Assembly: GCA_014281115.1 (NCBI GenBank)
Contig: JACONQ010000018.1
Coordinates: 186,001-250,000, forward strand
Direction: 5' to 3'
Source of the DNA: Laburnicola sp. R22_1
Lineage: Eukaryota > Ascomycota > Dothideomycetes > Pleosporales > Didymosphaeriaceae
DNA: 64,000 nucleotides
Made by a program: the position numbers and the translations under genes. The notes below the pieces were generated by a model that was given only the letters and a program-made list of their open reading frames with translations, was not told the origin of the DNA and searched no databases. Below are positions 1 through 12,899 of the stretch, piece after piece. Numbering within the stretch: position 1 is the stretch's first letter; each line of letters begins with the position of its first letter.

Positions 1-1315
1 AAGCGCTTCATCCAGCATTTTCACAATGAGCAAGACGGTATCGGCACCGGCGAGTCTGGCTTCGAGGATCTGATATTCATCAAAAATGAATTCTTTTCGT
101 AGGACAGCAGGCCTGTTGGGCATTCCTTCCAGGCTCTGTCGCACTGCTCTGAGGTCGTCGATGCTGCCCTTGAACCACTCCGGCTCGGTCAACACAGAAA
201 TGGTGCTTGCGCCAGCTTTGGCATATGTTCGGGCCTGCGCAGGGGCGCATGTTGACAGTGAAATTATGCCCTTTGACGGAGAAGCTCGTTTGATCTCGGC
301 CATGAGCGAGAGCCGGTAGGGCGACTGTCGCAACCTGTCCGGGAATGAGATTTGAGGAGGCGCCAGGTTAAGATCGTATGCTGCTTGCAAGTCGCTCGGT
401 CTCTGTGAAGGAATCTTCTTTTGCTCAGTCACGGCAGCTTTGCGATGATGATAGATTTTCTCCAGGATCGAAGTCTGCTTGTCCTTGGAAGGTCCATCGG
501 ACGAGGTTGCACCGGGGACGGCACCGATAGCTTTTGCGTGTGCCTCCTTGGACAGTCGTTCGTTTTCTGCCCAAGTGCCTCCCTGCATGCGCAGGAAGTT
601 CTTGAACATGGGCCGGCCCTCCTCGCTCAGGATGCTCTCGGGGTGAAATTGGACTCCCTCGAGCACGTACTCCTTGTGACGCACCCCCATTATGACGCCC
701 ATGCCACCCTCGGGATGATCGATCCAGGATGTCACGTCGAGGCACTGGGGCACGGTCTGGTGAGTGCCCGCAAGGGAGTGGTATCGTGTGACGGGGATGC
801 CCTGGGGGACATTGGCGTAGAGGCCCTTCCCGTCGTGGATGAGCGGGGACGTCTTGCCATGGAAGATCTCGCCGGTAACGTCGACTTTGCCGCCAAAGGT
901 GTGGATGATGCACTGCCTGCCCAAGTCAATGTCGTGTTTCGCGTACCCCGCACGAGGCCACTCACTCTCCCATGCACACGCCCAGCACGGGAATCTTGCC
1001 GCTGAAGTGGCGTATGGCGGCATTGCTCACGCCGGCATCCTTCTCAGGGTGGCCGGGGCCGGGACTGATGACCAGCTGGGTGGGGTTCTTTGAGATGAGC
1101 TCGTCGAGGGTGGTTTCATCGTTGCGGAGGACCGTCACGGTGGCGCCTTCCAAGGTGAGGTACTGGTAGACATTCCAGGTGAAGGAGTCGTAGTTGTCGA
1201 TGAGGATCACGTTGGAGGCGGTGGGAATGGGCGGCGAGGCCTCGGGATGGTGGGGCGAGTGGTCGATGACGGGCAGCGCGGGCATGGCGAGGCGTGCAGT
1301 GCGGCTGGCTGGCAC
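1..1315 (-). CDS. trpC: Tryptophan biosynthesis protein TrpC (GATase-IGPS-PRAI), 3' part missing
   Basis: Multifunctional tryptophan enzyme: the N-terminal glutamine amidotransferase supplies ammonia to anthranilate synthase, followed by indole-3-glycerol-phosphate synthase and, in the family, phosphoribosylanthranilate isomerase. Exon 1 is 966-1315; a 49-nt intron (917-965, GTGAGT..GGCAG) interrupts the codon after GVCMG, and exon 2 runs off the window at 1. Visible motifs: [17 protein letters not shown], nucleophile Cys in GVCMGEQ (residue 114 from the first Met), HPES of the amidotransferase triad, then [11 protein letters not shown] typical of the synthase domain. The isomerase domain and stop lie outside the window. 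A second in-frame Met at 1285 could be the true start. It diverges from NUP188, with 334 bp between the two start codons. Confidence 0.95.
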
Positions 1316-1649
1316 AACTAGAGGTGGGTGTACAGGCCGGTCACAGAGGAGCGACAGAGCGGTGCCAATGAAGCCAGATGTCCAGCGCGTGAGTCACCCT
1401 CATCTCTGGCAATACGGGCCTGCGTCGGCGCTCGTCCCTGGCCCGGCCGACGCGAAATGCCCTGGACGCGGGTTGCTGGCCCGTGCACCGTGCAGCGGCA
1501 GGCGCGATCCTCAGAAAGCTTGAGCTTGGCGGTGAATCTGATATTCTTGATGCGCCCACGGCAGACTCCTGCGCTGCCACCTCTGCCTGCTCCCTTGATG
1601 GACTCTGGCTGAGCGCCTCGTACCCACGCGCGCAACCCCAGCGCCCGCC
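1316..1649. other. Intergenic region, divergent trpC / NUP188
   Basis: The 334 bp between the start codons of two divergently transcribed genes must hold both promoters and 5' UTRs. No TATA box or named factor site was recognised with confidence. Confidence 0.5.
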
Positions 1650-4600
1650 ATGGCCCCCGTCGCGCAGGCCGACCTGGACCTCGCCAAATGCTTCCGCGGC
1701 GAGCAGCAGCTCATGTGTGTTTACCAGCTGCATATCTCTCCCAGTGCCGCCGACCCAGCTGCTAATTGAGCCAGATCGTGGGAGACGGCCTACAACGCCC
1801 TCTGCGACCCCGCTACCGCCTCCAAGAGCCGGCCACTGCGCGAGTTCCTGACCGCCGAAGCCAACCTCGCCATCCTCAGCAAGCCATGGACGCCGTTCCC
1901 CCCGCCCGCGCCGCAGGAGAAGAGCAAGTTCGAGTCGGCCACGGCCCCAATTAGCGTCACGCCTGCGCAGAATGAGCACTACAATCTAGACGAGATCAAG
2001 GAGGACAGTCTGTGGTTGTCGAAAGAGGCGCAAATATCAGAGTATGCCGCATTGCGGCTGGCCGTGCAGGAGTGGCAGAGCAGGCCGACGATCCAGCTGC
2101 TGAGCGGGCTGACCGAGGAAGAGGCCGTGAGTGTGCACGAGGCCGCTGGATTCTCCAACCCGGGCGCCTCTACCTTCGCCCCCAACTCGTCCATTCTTGC
2201 GAACGCGACGACGCTAGGCATACAAACGGCTTCGCAGTTCGATTCGTCCGATCAGCGGAGACTGAGGCTCATTGGCATATACTTCTCCACCTGCGCCGCC
2301 ATTCTGAGGGTGAGCCAGCTGCTCATGACATGGGGTGCCGCCCAAGACTTGCGCATCAATGCCGCCTACCCTCCCGACTACCGCGTGGGCGACGACCGTT
2401 TTGAGCAGCTCGGCCGGGCCATTGCCGTCAAGCAGAACGACAAAACGGGCACAACTTCGGCTGCACCTGCCTTGGACCGATGCATCAAGGCTGTCAAATC
2501 GACGCTGGGTGCGCTGAATGAAGGCTGCAGCTGGAACCTGCCCGACTCAATTCAGGACGCTGTTCCGCGTATATGGGTCATGGGACATACCACTCAGCTA
2601 ATGCACACACTCCACATTGCTTTGTTTCATGCGGACCTCAACACCGAGGGCTTTCTTCCTACTCAAAGCATTGACCAATGGTTTGAGACCCTAGCCGAAG
2701 TCGGCTTTTTCGCCGTCTTCCCTGTAGTAAGCCGCATTCATCCTTTACATGAAGCCTTCTGCTAATTTTACCATCAGTTGTTCGACGACCATCTACCTCT
2801 GATCCACTCGATCCAGGTTCTTGCCGCCCTGCTTTCCATGGCTGTGTTGAAACCCCAACTGATCTTCGATGACCTTGACTCGGGAAGGTATAGCGAGTGG
2901 GCCCCGGATTGCTACGTGCTGGATCCCAGCTTGATCGAGCGCCTTACCAACTGCCTGATCACCGCGACCGAAATGGGTCCTAGCCCGGGAATCCCTCCCG
3001 CGTTTGCTTGGGCCACCATCGTATGGCGGCTGACTGAATATGCCCAAATTCTTGAAGAAGACCGTGATCGTTTATTGGAATCTGATTCTGATCCAAAAAG
3101 AATCATCCCCGCTCCTTCTACACTCGAGGAAGCAGTACTTCCACTGGCACGACTCGAGACGGGTGAAAAGCAGATTTCTGTACAGTTGGCGGAGAGATGC
3201 GCAGAGCTGGGTGTTCTGGATCTGATGGGTCAACTCCTTGATACTGGTACGGCGGCCTTTGGGACTGTCGTAGATCAAGTATCTCGCGACCGGTTCCGTC
3301 TGCTTTGTCTGCAAGTCATTCGCGCAGCCATGAGTGGCGGTGGGCTAGACTTGACCGGCGACCTGGTCAAGTTAGCTTATCAAATCTTGATCGGGGATAG
3401 AACCTTTGAGAATTGGACCGCACGTGATGCGCCACGACATACCGACCCCATCATCGCATTCTGCCTAGAAGACCACGCAGTACTCCGGCCATTGCTGATT
3501 GACAAACCTCGACAGCACTACCCTTACACAGTGGTACCTCTTCTCATGTTCTCAAGCGCGCTGATCAGGGGCGAGAAACCAAAGGAAAACGGAGAACCTA
3601 CTGCGTACGATGACCTTGTTCGAATGAACGAGGTGACACAGCGCATGCCCGTCGGCTTCGTCGACTACCAGTTAGAGCAGACCGATGACAATGCAAATCG
3701 TGTTGCTCTTTTGGTAGATCTTCCCCAGTTCATCAAATTGGACAGGCGCGCATTTCCCACCCCAGGGCGACTGCTTTCATCGAATGCCACTCCAATCAGT
3801 CAAGCATCTATGGTAATCGAAGCAGACACCCAGGGTCTCATTATCGAAGACGGAGTGCAACCGTTCCTTGCCTCGTGGCGCTACCCTCATTCAGGCTTGG
3901 AGTACTTGAGCCATCTCCTGGAGACATACGCGAATGGAAGTAATAAACTCCTGTATGCTACCCTGGAGCAGGCGTCAACTGATGAGGCCGCGAGGATCAT
4001 TGAGGTTTTTGCCGACCTACTGCATTCATCTTTGCAAGCTTCTCGAGCTCGAGGAGATGGTGGAGTGTGCTCTGTAGATCTACTAACAGCCTTGAATATC
4101 GGCGCGGAACGCGGCCAGGATACTGTTGATACTGTCAGCATTGTGCTCACCATCTTCGAGCAAGAGCTGCTCAGTCTATGCGAAATCCCCAACAATGAGG
4201 ACTCGCTAGCTTTGCTGGTGTCTTGTACACATTTCCTCCAGGCACTAATCGTGGTCGCACCCAAGAGAGTGTGGCCATGGATAGCCAGGAGTCGGTTGTT
4301 AGAGGGTGACGGCAACGGCGGCAGCCTCGCGACCATTTTAATCAGCACGGAAATGGTCCTCGGTCGTTACCAATTTCTCCTTGGTTGCATTCAGGTGTTC
4401 GGTGCGTTGGTGGACGATGCTGTCGACCGGTCCGTCTCTCGCAAGTCCTCCAGCAGGGCCTTGACACGCTTCAACGCCCCTGCCATATCTGAAAGTGGTA
4501 CATCTGATAAAATCATGAGTGCCACGCTCCTCACTTTCGGACGTACTCTTGCAAGCATATACGAGAGTTCATTGAGCTGGAAATATAGCCGACCCGAAGA

Positions 4601-7322
4601 ACGGCTACAGATCAATATTGGCATCTGCGAGACGTTTACAAACATTCTGCGACTAGCGTATAGTGTCGATGACGCCCCAATATTGACCCAAAAACTGACC
4701 AAAATCATCGGCCCAACTGCTGATTACATCACCGAGCTATACCTCTCAAAATCGGAAAACAATCTTCCGACGAATCCTATATTATCCTCTCTCCTGACTG
4801 GGACAGATTTAATCAGAAGCTCTCTTCTGACCAGCTGGACGGCGTTGTCGAAACAACAGACACAATCCACGCTACGCTTTTCAGAGATCCTCGTACGAGT
4901 CGCAATATTACTCAACAAGCCTTGGACGCACCTTGAACAGCAGCTCTTCAAAGCCACACCGCTTCTAGCGCGACTCTACGCGACTAGCGAAGTGTGGAAG
5001 TCCCCAGTGGTAGTCTTGCTCGAAACATTAGTGCGCGGAGCAATTCGCATCACAGAACATGAACCACCGAGCGCTGAAGGGACTTCAAAGCAAAGCGATC
5101 ACAAGGAGCCTCCCTCACTTCTCGGGCACTTGGGCTCGAGAACCGCGAAAAATTTCCTGATTGTATTATCACAACTGGACGGACCGTTGAGGATAGTCGA
5201 TACACAGAAAAATGTCTGGAACTTGCTCACAGCTGTGGTTACCTGCAAGCAGCAATGGTTCGCCCTTTACCTACTTACCGGAAATACGCCGCGGGAAACG
5301 ATGAGGAACAAATCGAGGACATCTGCGGACGTTTCAAGAAGCCAAAGTCTCCTCTCTCGAGCGCTTGGTGCTCTTTCTCATCTAGACCTAGACCTGGACG
5401 CACAACATCGACCATGGCATCTCTGGACAGCGATGCTTGAGTTTGTAACCTCTGCGCAGAACCACTGGTCGTGGGCGATGGGCGACCTTCGTCAGCGGAA
5501 AGACTTCATTCAACAACTCCTGGCATTTTTGAAATGGATATCCAAACAGCCCGATCCAAAGACAGACTTTGCAGTGAGTCTTCGCTCAGAGCAGAACAAG
5601 TTTGCTTCGCTAGGTGCCGAGATTCTCGCAATGTACTTGCATACCGCTCGGCAGGCTGGTGACCCTGCGCCGCTGAAAGATGTTGTATCAAGTTTGACTT
5701 ACTTCCAAGAGAATGCATTGGAATTGCCGTCCTATAACGTCGCGCTACATTCGAATCTTAAGAAGAACATCGAGGAGAAATTCCCTGGGGTCACACTGGC
5801 TAATTTGAAGCGTACAACATTATACCCTGCATCATACGGGACAAGTTTCTTCTACGATATCCCTTTGGCTGCCAAGCTGCTCGGGTTCGACAAAAGATGG
5901 TCTGGCCCTAGGCCAGGCCAGGGCTTTGAAAGCGAAGTTATACGAGCCAACTTGAACCTTACTCTAGTCGACTCTCAAGTGCAACTGTTGCAAAGCTGGA
6001 AATTGCTCACCTTGGAGTTGAGTCAAGCGATTACGACAGACGAGCGTATCACTCCGTTGCTGATTGGGGTTGTAAAAGGATGCATGGAGGCAAATGCGCG
6101 CTCGAATCTTCCGGAAGCTGTGTTTGGACAGCTCATGGTCCTGCGGGCCGACCTCGCTTTTGCTTTGCTCAAGAAGTTAGTGGAAGCAAAAGTCAAGTCC
6201 GAGGAAGCACGCAAACTCTTGGTTCCTATTTGGACTGCCATTCGTGCATCCACGCCTGATTTCGACAACGTATTTTCCAGCGACCACGTCGACTATTACC
6301 GCTCGTTGCTGCGGATTCTGTACCTCGCGCTCCACTTCCACCTTCTCGAGCCATCCGACAACGTGGACCCCAACGAGGAGTCTTTTCGCTCAAGCTTCCG
6401 TGCCACGATATCCAAGTCTGGAAAGGAGGGGTCTATTTCGCTTCGACTATTAGAGATTCTCTCAGACACGGTAGCAAAAGGATTCCGTAGCCTCGCGACC
6501 CAACTCCATGCTGATCCCTCCTCTGTCTCGCCCTCCGACTTTGCTCTCCTCACCGCCCTTCTCCAGCGCATCATCAACATTCCCGAGATGACTACCTCCC
6601 AGACCCAGGCTGCCCTCCTCTTCGCAAACAGCAACACCATCCGCTACGCAACGAGCCTCTTCTCCTGGTCCGACAAGCTCGCCATCCAGAATAACGGCGT
6701 CCCGGACCCCGTCTACGGCGAGCTCAGCATCCTCTTCATACTCTCGCTCTCCTCGCTCAAGACGCTTGCAGAGACCATGGCCGTAGAAGGCGTCCTCTCC
6801 CAGCTCAACAACGCCAACCTAATGAACTATTTCCGCAAACCCACCGGCATGGGCCCCTTTGACAAGCCGCCTCGTCTCCACTCCATCTGGGCGAAGGGCA
6901 TCCTCCCCCTCTGCCTCAACCTCCTCCTCAGCGTCGGCGCCCCCATCGCCTCGGAAATCTCCTCGTTCTTAAATGCGTACCCCGCACAACTACAGCGCTC
7001 GGCTAATGCGCTTAATACGCGCTATGCGAGGAAAATCACGTTCAATCTTGCTTCGGAGACGCATTCTCTCGCACTTATTTCTACTATTTTGGATGAGATT
7101 CGCACGGCGGGGGTGCGGGAGGGCGTGCAGCCGGGGGAGATTGCGTTGTTGGAGTGGGATAGGGAGGGGGTGAGGGAGGATGTTGAGGGGTGGGTTAGGA
7201 GGAAGGGGGCGTTGAGGGAGATTGTGGTTGGGAATGGGGAGGAGGGGTATGAGGAGAGGGTTGTGGGTGAGGTGGTGGCTGCGGGGGGTTGTTTGGGGGT
7301 GGGGAATGGGGTGGGGAGCTAG
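1650..7322 (+). CDS. NUP188: Nucleoporin Nup188 (inner ring of the nuclear pore)
   Basis: Large alpha-helical scaffold nucleoporin of the inner pore ring, partner of Nic96 in the family. Exons 1650-1714, 1775-2726 and 2778-7322, joined by 60-nt (GTGTGT..CCAG) and 51-nt (GTAAGC..TCAG) introns, give about 1853 aa, close to filamentous-fungal Nup188 (about 1850). The N-terminus after the first intron reads ISWETAYNALCD and the next block LWLSKEAQISEYAALRLAV matches my memory of the family's N-terminal region; the rest is solenoid-like with no catalytic motif. At the second junction GTAGTA three bases upstream is an alternative donor that would remove one Val. The last ~200 nt switch to very G-rich, C-poor codons. 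Nup192 is the main alternative; length and N-terminus favour Nup188. Confidence 0.85.
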
Positions 7323-8257
7323 TGTGGTTGTGGGTTGGGGTTGGAGTGGGACGAGAGAGAGGGTGCTGGTGGGAGGTGAAGTCGTTAATTGTGTAGGTTT
7401 GGTTTTGAAGTGAAGGCGGGGTTGGGATTTGGTGTTTATTTGGTTTTGGTTCTAGCGTTGTACTAACATTAACCCGTGCTTCTAACTCGTGGCCGTACTT
7501 TTCATTTGTTATTCTATCTCCATGACCGCAATCTTCGGCTTGGGCTTGAACACCTCTCCCCATTCTGATATTCCGTTACCAGGTACCCATATTCCCGTAG
7601 TGCAGATCAGTATGTATGGTCTTCCTCACGGAACGTCTCCGGCCCGGTCCGCTCACAGATAAGCATTCATTCATAGTCAAAAAGCTTTCCATGACAGCGT
7701 TTTCCCGTTACCCGAAAGGTTTGCGAAGATTTTCTCTCCGATATTCATAGTCAATACCCGCTGCAAATTTATGAGGCTTAGGAGCACAACCACGGTCCAT
7801 CAGAGGCGTGACTTTCAAATCCGTTGTAGCGACGTTCGGCGACTTTAAATCACGATTTTGGAGAAGAGGTGAAAATGCGAGACTATCTACTCTAATAGAA
7901 GGCTTGGGGCTGATATGAGTCTATGTTTGAAAGTAGGTAGTGCAGAATAGTGATGGGGTGATAAGAGGTCAAATCTAATTCGCGTTTGAGATTCCTTGTA
8001 CTAGGGCAGCATACAGATAGTGATCCGAAATTTCGCCCGAGTAGTATAAGAAAAGGAAAGAAATCTATAAAGACAAGTCTATGTTGGAAATACAATTGTG
8101 GAAACAATAAGGGGGAAGGAAATATGGAGGTCTGACGTTACATATTGCTGGTCCGAGATGGAGATTTGATATCCTACAACCGACTTACGTTGAGATCCGA
8201 AGGTAAGCAAAGAAAAAGAAAAACATTAAAAGAACGAAAGAACCGTGTCAGCACTGC
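7323..8257. other. Intergenic: 3' flanks of NUP188 and Argonaute 1
   Basis: No credible gene. It holds a G/T-rich NUP188 3' flank and, at about 7683-7739, a ~60-bp stretch resembling 15076-15132 downstream of the second Argonaute (shared core ACAGCGTT and CCGAAAGGT). Confidence 0.5.
7683..7739. repeat. ~60-bp dispersed repeat, copy 1
   Basis: Resembles 15076-15132 in the same orientation: AGCTTTCC, ACAGCGTT, CCGAAAGGT, GATTTTC and CTCC occur in the same order and almost the same spacing. Both copies lie downstream (520-770 bp) of an Argonaute stop codon. The second copy sits in the loop of an inverted-repeat element, so this is probably a remnant of the same element family. Confidence 0.5.
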
Positions 8258-11200
8258 CTACATCCAGAAGGTGCTCTCGTCCAGATTCGGATGCCACGGG
8301 TTAAGCCTCTGCACGGCACCCTGGATGGCTTCTGGCGCGTAATGCGGGCCCCAGACAGTACGCGTGTTTGCTAGAATCCTAGCCTTTTCAGCTTTCCAGA
8401 TCTTGAACTCGTCTTTGCCCATGGGCTTCTTGGGGTTCTTGGCATCTTTCGGCGGACTGAAGGTGGGCTCCATGCGGGGGTTGGTCAGCCATGGGCGCAG
8501 GTAGACGCGGCCGCGCTCGCATAGTCCTGCATTTTGGTTAGCTGGTGGCAGAGAAGTGCGGGGATGGAAAATGCTTACTATCAGCGATATAGGCTGGAGA
8601 CGCGTAGGAAACGGCTTTTGTAGCGCGACCGAAGGTGCAGCAGAGGAGGTGCGTGAGGTGTGGAATATCCGGGAGTCGCTTGTCGGGTTGCTGGAGGACA
8701 TGGTAGTGCGCCGAGCGAGCAGTCCCTTGGATCGCACAGTGGGACTGTAGAAAGAAGTTATCCGGGCTGGGGTTCGTGACTACGCTGTCGACCAACAGAC
8801 CCGGCTTGAGATTGCCGTTATCGACACGGTTTCCGCTCCTGTCGTTGAATTTGTACGTATCGCCCTCTTTCATGGCGTAGAAGCGTGTGTGGTGGCGCTT
8901 TCCGACGACGATGAAGGTTATCCGCAGGTTGGCGGGATTGCCTCCGAGGTCGGTGTAGGCCTTTTGGATTTGTGGGATCTCGAAGGTGGAGCAGTCTTTG
9001 AACATGGATTCGCTGATTCCGTCGCGGTAGAAGATGATTTGGGTGGGGAGAAGGGTCTTTGTGTTTTTCTTGCGGAAGGCTGAGATGCGATCTTTGATCA
9101 TGCTGCGGAGGTGGTCTTGGTCGATGAACTGTGTCAAGTTAGCATACCTTATTATTCTTCGTTCCTGGATCGCGCGAGCAACTTGCCTCTTGGTTTCCAG
9201 CCTGCAGTCTCATTGAGCCGAAGTACGTCATGAACTCTTCATCTACAGTGCCGACAACGCATGCGATGCTAGGAGCTCCAAGTCGGGATCCAGAGCCGGG
9301 GTGTGTCACGTCGGCTCCAAGGATGAGCGTCTGTTTTCGTAGTTCTTTGCCGCCAAGGAGTTTTGAAAGAGTATCTGACTGTAGGTGCCAGTTGTTACCC
9401 CCATCCTTCATGTTGACCTTCAAAGCGAGATTGCCAAAAAAGTCATTCCGTCTAGTGGCGCTCTTCTGCCTCGAGTAATTAGACACGGTCACGCATAAAG
9501 TCGACCGGCCTGCATAGAGATCTCCCTTGCGCTTGATAGCGGCGTAAATATCGTAGTCTTTCTCTCTCAGACGCATGACGCTTAGATCATGTTCTTTAAT
9601 TCCGGACGCTGGATCGAACCAAGTGTTGAGCTCGGCCTCTAGATTCTGAGTCTGTACGCCGGTGTAATCCGCAGTGATGTTGATGTTGTAATTCCGAAGC
9701 ACTGTTGCAAATTCCGTGCAGAAGTTGGCCGTGTTGTCTTGTTGTAACTGTCCACGACCTCCTCCGAAGTTTGGTCCCGCGGGCCAACAGTCCCTTAATC
9801 CTAACACGTAAAGTTTCCGGTTGTTGTGGTATGGAGTGGATGCCAGGGTGACACCTCCGAGGTTCCAGGAGGCTTGTGGCATCGTCACGAGCTTTGTATC
9901 ACGCGACGCTGTGGTTTTAGACTTGAGTGGTCGTCCGAATTCTAGTCGAGGGAACGGTAATGTCTTTGCGGGCAGGGAGACTAGTGATGGAGAAACTGAA
10001 AAGCCTTGTTTCGACTGTGTATGTTTGGTTAGCATGCCTTTTACTAGCTGGGATCATTGTTCTAGGTCTCTTACCAGGTCTGATGAGGCACACGTAATGC
10101 CGAGCTTACTCAAGCCCTCCTGTTCGATCAGTCCGGCGTTTGCGGCGGGGAGACGCACAGCGCAGTCGATCATGTCCTTTGTGTGCTGCGCACCGAGTGT
10201 GGAAGCCATGTGCTGGTAGGGAAGAATCTCAAGGAGGCCGGCAGGAATCCAGATCGCACCTTGTAGTGACTGTTCTTCGGGCGATTTAGTGATATCCACT
10301 CTCTTGCCAACATTGACGCAAAGCAGCTTCTCGGAGTTTGTGTCGCCGCATTCTCGTGATAAGTTCACACTAGCTTCTATATGCACGGTTAGTAACAATA
10401 TTAAAACAACACTGAATGTAGCCTTGACATAATGACTTACCATTTTCCAAATAGTTTTTGACTGTGCGGAGAGTTCCGGGGTCTACACGTCGCGTCTGGT
10501 TGGGATCGGATTTGTCTTTAGGTAACACATCGCAGAACTCCTGGGAAGTCGCCTGAATCCCAAATTGAATGAAGCGTTTGCTGCGCGCGAGTTCGGTATT
10601 TGGATTGAAGTCTTCATACTCTCTCCTGCTGTACGCAATTCGAACCTCGGCATTCTTTAGCATAGACTCCACATATCTCTTCCCATTTGGACCATAGAAC
10701 CTCAGGAGTTCGGAGACGCGTATAGGCGGAAGAAATGTAGAAGTGGCGGTGTTAACATTGAGAAGGGGACCTCCTTCCGTCGGCCGGATCGAGAAATAGT
10801 ATCCCCGTACGAACAACAGTTCATGCTTGGGAACATAGCCGCAGTTGACGAAGAATTTGTTCGCACCAACTTGCTTGAGCGCATCCTTTGGGTTGTTCTT
10901 TATGGCTGACTTGGCGACGTGTGCATTCAGAGCACTAAGATAATCATTCAAGTCCGTGATGTGTTCTTGCCGAAGTGCGGCTTCGATGTTCGTGAGTTTG
11001 TTCGAAAACTTCACCGTGGCTCTCATATCGTCTACCCTCCTGCCGTTGAGCTGTGTGTACTCGAACGCATCAATGTCTTTCTCCCAAAACTCGCTAGTGT
11101 GATCGTCATGGTCCTGTAGTGGCGAGCTGCACCACAAGTCTTTGTAGTTCGTAGCCCAGGTGTTGCTGGATGTATCGAGCCCAAGTTTGCCACTATCGAG

Positions 11201-12004
11201 TAGAGCTTCGAAGATGCTACTAATTACATTCTTCTTGTTGTAATCAATTTTTGCACCAGCTATTGTTGGATGCGGACGCCAGAAGCTAAGCGAATACACG
11301 TACAGGTCTTGCGGGACCTGCTTGACCTGGACATAGTTCGTCAGAACCATGAGCGAAGAGGGAATTCCTAATTTTACGGGGGGGTTCTTCGGGATGTGCA
11401 CGCCATTCTCCTTGATATTCGGTCGGAACTGGTTTGGTGTCTGGAACTTTTTGAAGTCAAGGGTTACTGCCTTGTTGTTTTTATTGTCTTGGAATGCGTG
11501 TTTCGTAGGAGCCTTTGTCGAATGCGAAGTGTGCGAAGTGTGAATAGGGCCCCGCTTAGTGCTTGCAGGAGTGGATGTATCCGCAGAAGCTTTGGATGCC
11601 GAACCGGTACTTGATGGAGTCTTCAGCTCGTTGAACAGTGCTTCGGCCTCCATGCGTTTCTCCTCAACATTTGAGTCGATGTTCTCCGGCAAATCAAGCA
11701 GCGTCTTCAGATTCTTCTGAAAGTCATCCTTCTTAGCAACCAAGTCGTTCTCGTCTTTTGACAGACGTAGCTTCCGAACATCCTTCTTCGCCTGAAGCTC
11801 GGCGATCTCTCGAATCTTCCCTTCCAACTTGTTGATCTTGTTTCTATCTTGCGGTTTCTCTCGAGGCACCTTCGTCCAGCACTTTTCGAACACTGCCGTG
11901 CAAGCGCGCATGCTGTGATCTGGTGCGTCGCATCGGAGGCACGGCATGTCGTCGTTCTTGAATGCTGTTGCGAGTTTGTCCCGGTAGCTTGGTGGGAGAC
12001 GCAT
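8258..12004 (-). CDS. Argonaute 1 with N-terminal CCHC zinc knuckle
   Basis: PIWI-domain protein expected to bind a small RNA guide and cleave target RNA. Exons (transcript order) 12004-10441, 10376-10075, 10014-9187, 9128-8579 and 8526-8258 give 1170 aa. Order: CCHC knuckle C22-X2-C25-X4-H30-X4-C35; a charged, coiled-coil-prone linker; Argonaute N/L1-like region; a diverged PAZ-position region; L2, MID and PIWI. Catalytic residues: D857 (LGADVTHP), E898 (GNQE), D934 (FYRDG), D1081 (PAYIAD), a complete D-E-D-D set. QSHCAIQGTARSAHYHVL is the conserved pre-C-terminal block. The protein ends ..ESTFWM. Introns are 49-64 nt, except that 9129-9186 is read as a GC-AG intron (GCAAGT..ACAG), because the only GT donor nearby would leave a 19-nt intron. 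The knuckle is not part of standard QDE-2/Sms-2 Argonautes. Paralogous to the gene at 15844-19782. Confidence 0.93.
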
Positions 12005-12899
12005 GATGTGTGGTGTGCTGAGTTGATTGTAATGTAGATAGATTGTTTTTGAGAAGTGGTGTGGTAACTGAGTTGCTTTTCCGAATGGTGGAAGAGGATG
12101 GTGATAAGAAATGAAGCTGAGGCGAAGAGGAGACTCCTTATATACATCGCGGGAACGTCCTAAAACTCGCGAAGATTAATTATTTTGCGTTGTAAAAAAA
12201 AGTCTACGACATGGTTTCAGTCGAAGAAGCGGCGGCGAGACATGTTTGATTGACTTGAGTTGTGTTGTTTTGCTCGAAATCAAAGACAGCCTGCAGCTAT
12301 GGCATTGTCTTGAGACAAGCGCGAGACTAGCAACGGTGAAACAGACGATAGTAAATCTTGAAAGCGGGTTTTGCTCGCGAGACTTCCAAGTGAGACGGAC
12401 TGTTTGTTTTGCAAAGGAAATGAGACGGTGCCCGAGGTGACCCTTCCATGACTGTGACACAAGTCATAACGTAGACTATATGCTCAGGCGATCGAACTCG
12501 GCATGGTATGGACGTTTTTACAAGATGAAACACAAATGGCGCACTCGATTACTAGTCTGGCTTCAATAACACTTCTGTCACCTAGATCTTAACATCTGTA
12601 AGTTACGGTGTCGTTCTGAGCGGTCCTGCATTTTGGGTGTCCCAGATGCTCTTTTATTGTCGTGAATAACGTTTACAGATAATGTGACTAACGAACAGAT
12701 TATAATGCAGTAAATACAACACAAAAGGTCGCACAAAAAGATACGACAAAGGGCAGAACTGCTGCTGAGGTGAAGACAGGGTAAAGGTTGAGCCGCGACA
12801 GAAATACTATGAAGCCGTCAAATGCAGCGGGGATAGGAGGTTTCGGCACGAGTAGTGCCGAACTCAAATATCAAACTTAGAGCACGAAGCGTCCAAGTC
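12005..12899. other. Intergenic upstream of Argonaute 1
   Basis: Contains the Argonaute 1 promoter side (high-coordinate flank). Short open frames on both strands lack coding character or recognisable domains. No repeat was identified. Confidence 0.45.

Noticed and set aside
421..1005. Long plus-strand open frame across trpC
   Set aside because: It is antisense to a gene with unmistakable amidotransferase and synthase motifs and has no domain of its own.
8538..12004. Treating each large minus-strand frame here as a separate gene
   Set aside because: Splice signals and phase join them into one Argonaute with an intact catalytic set.
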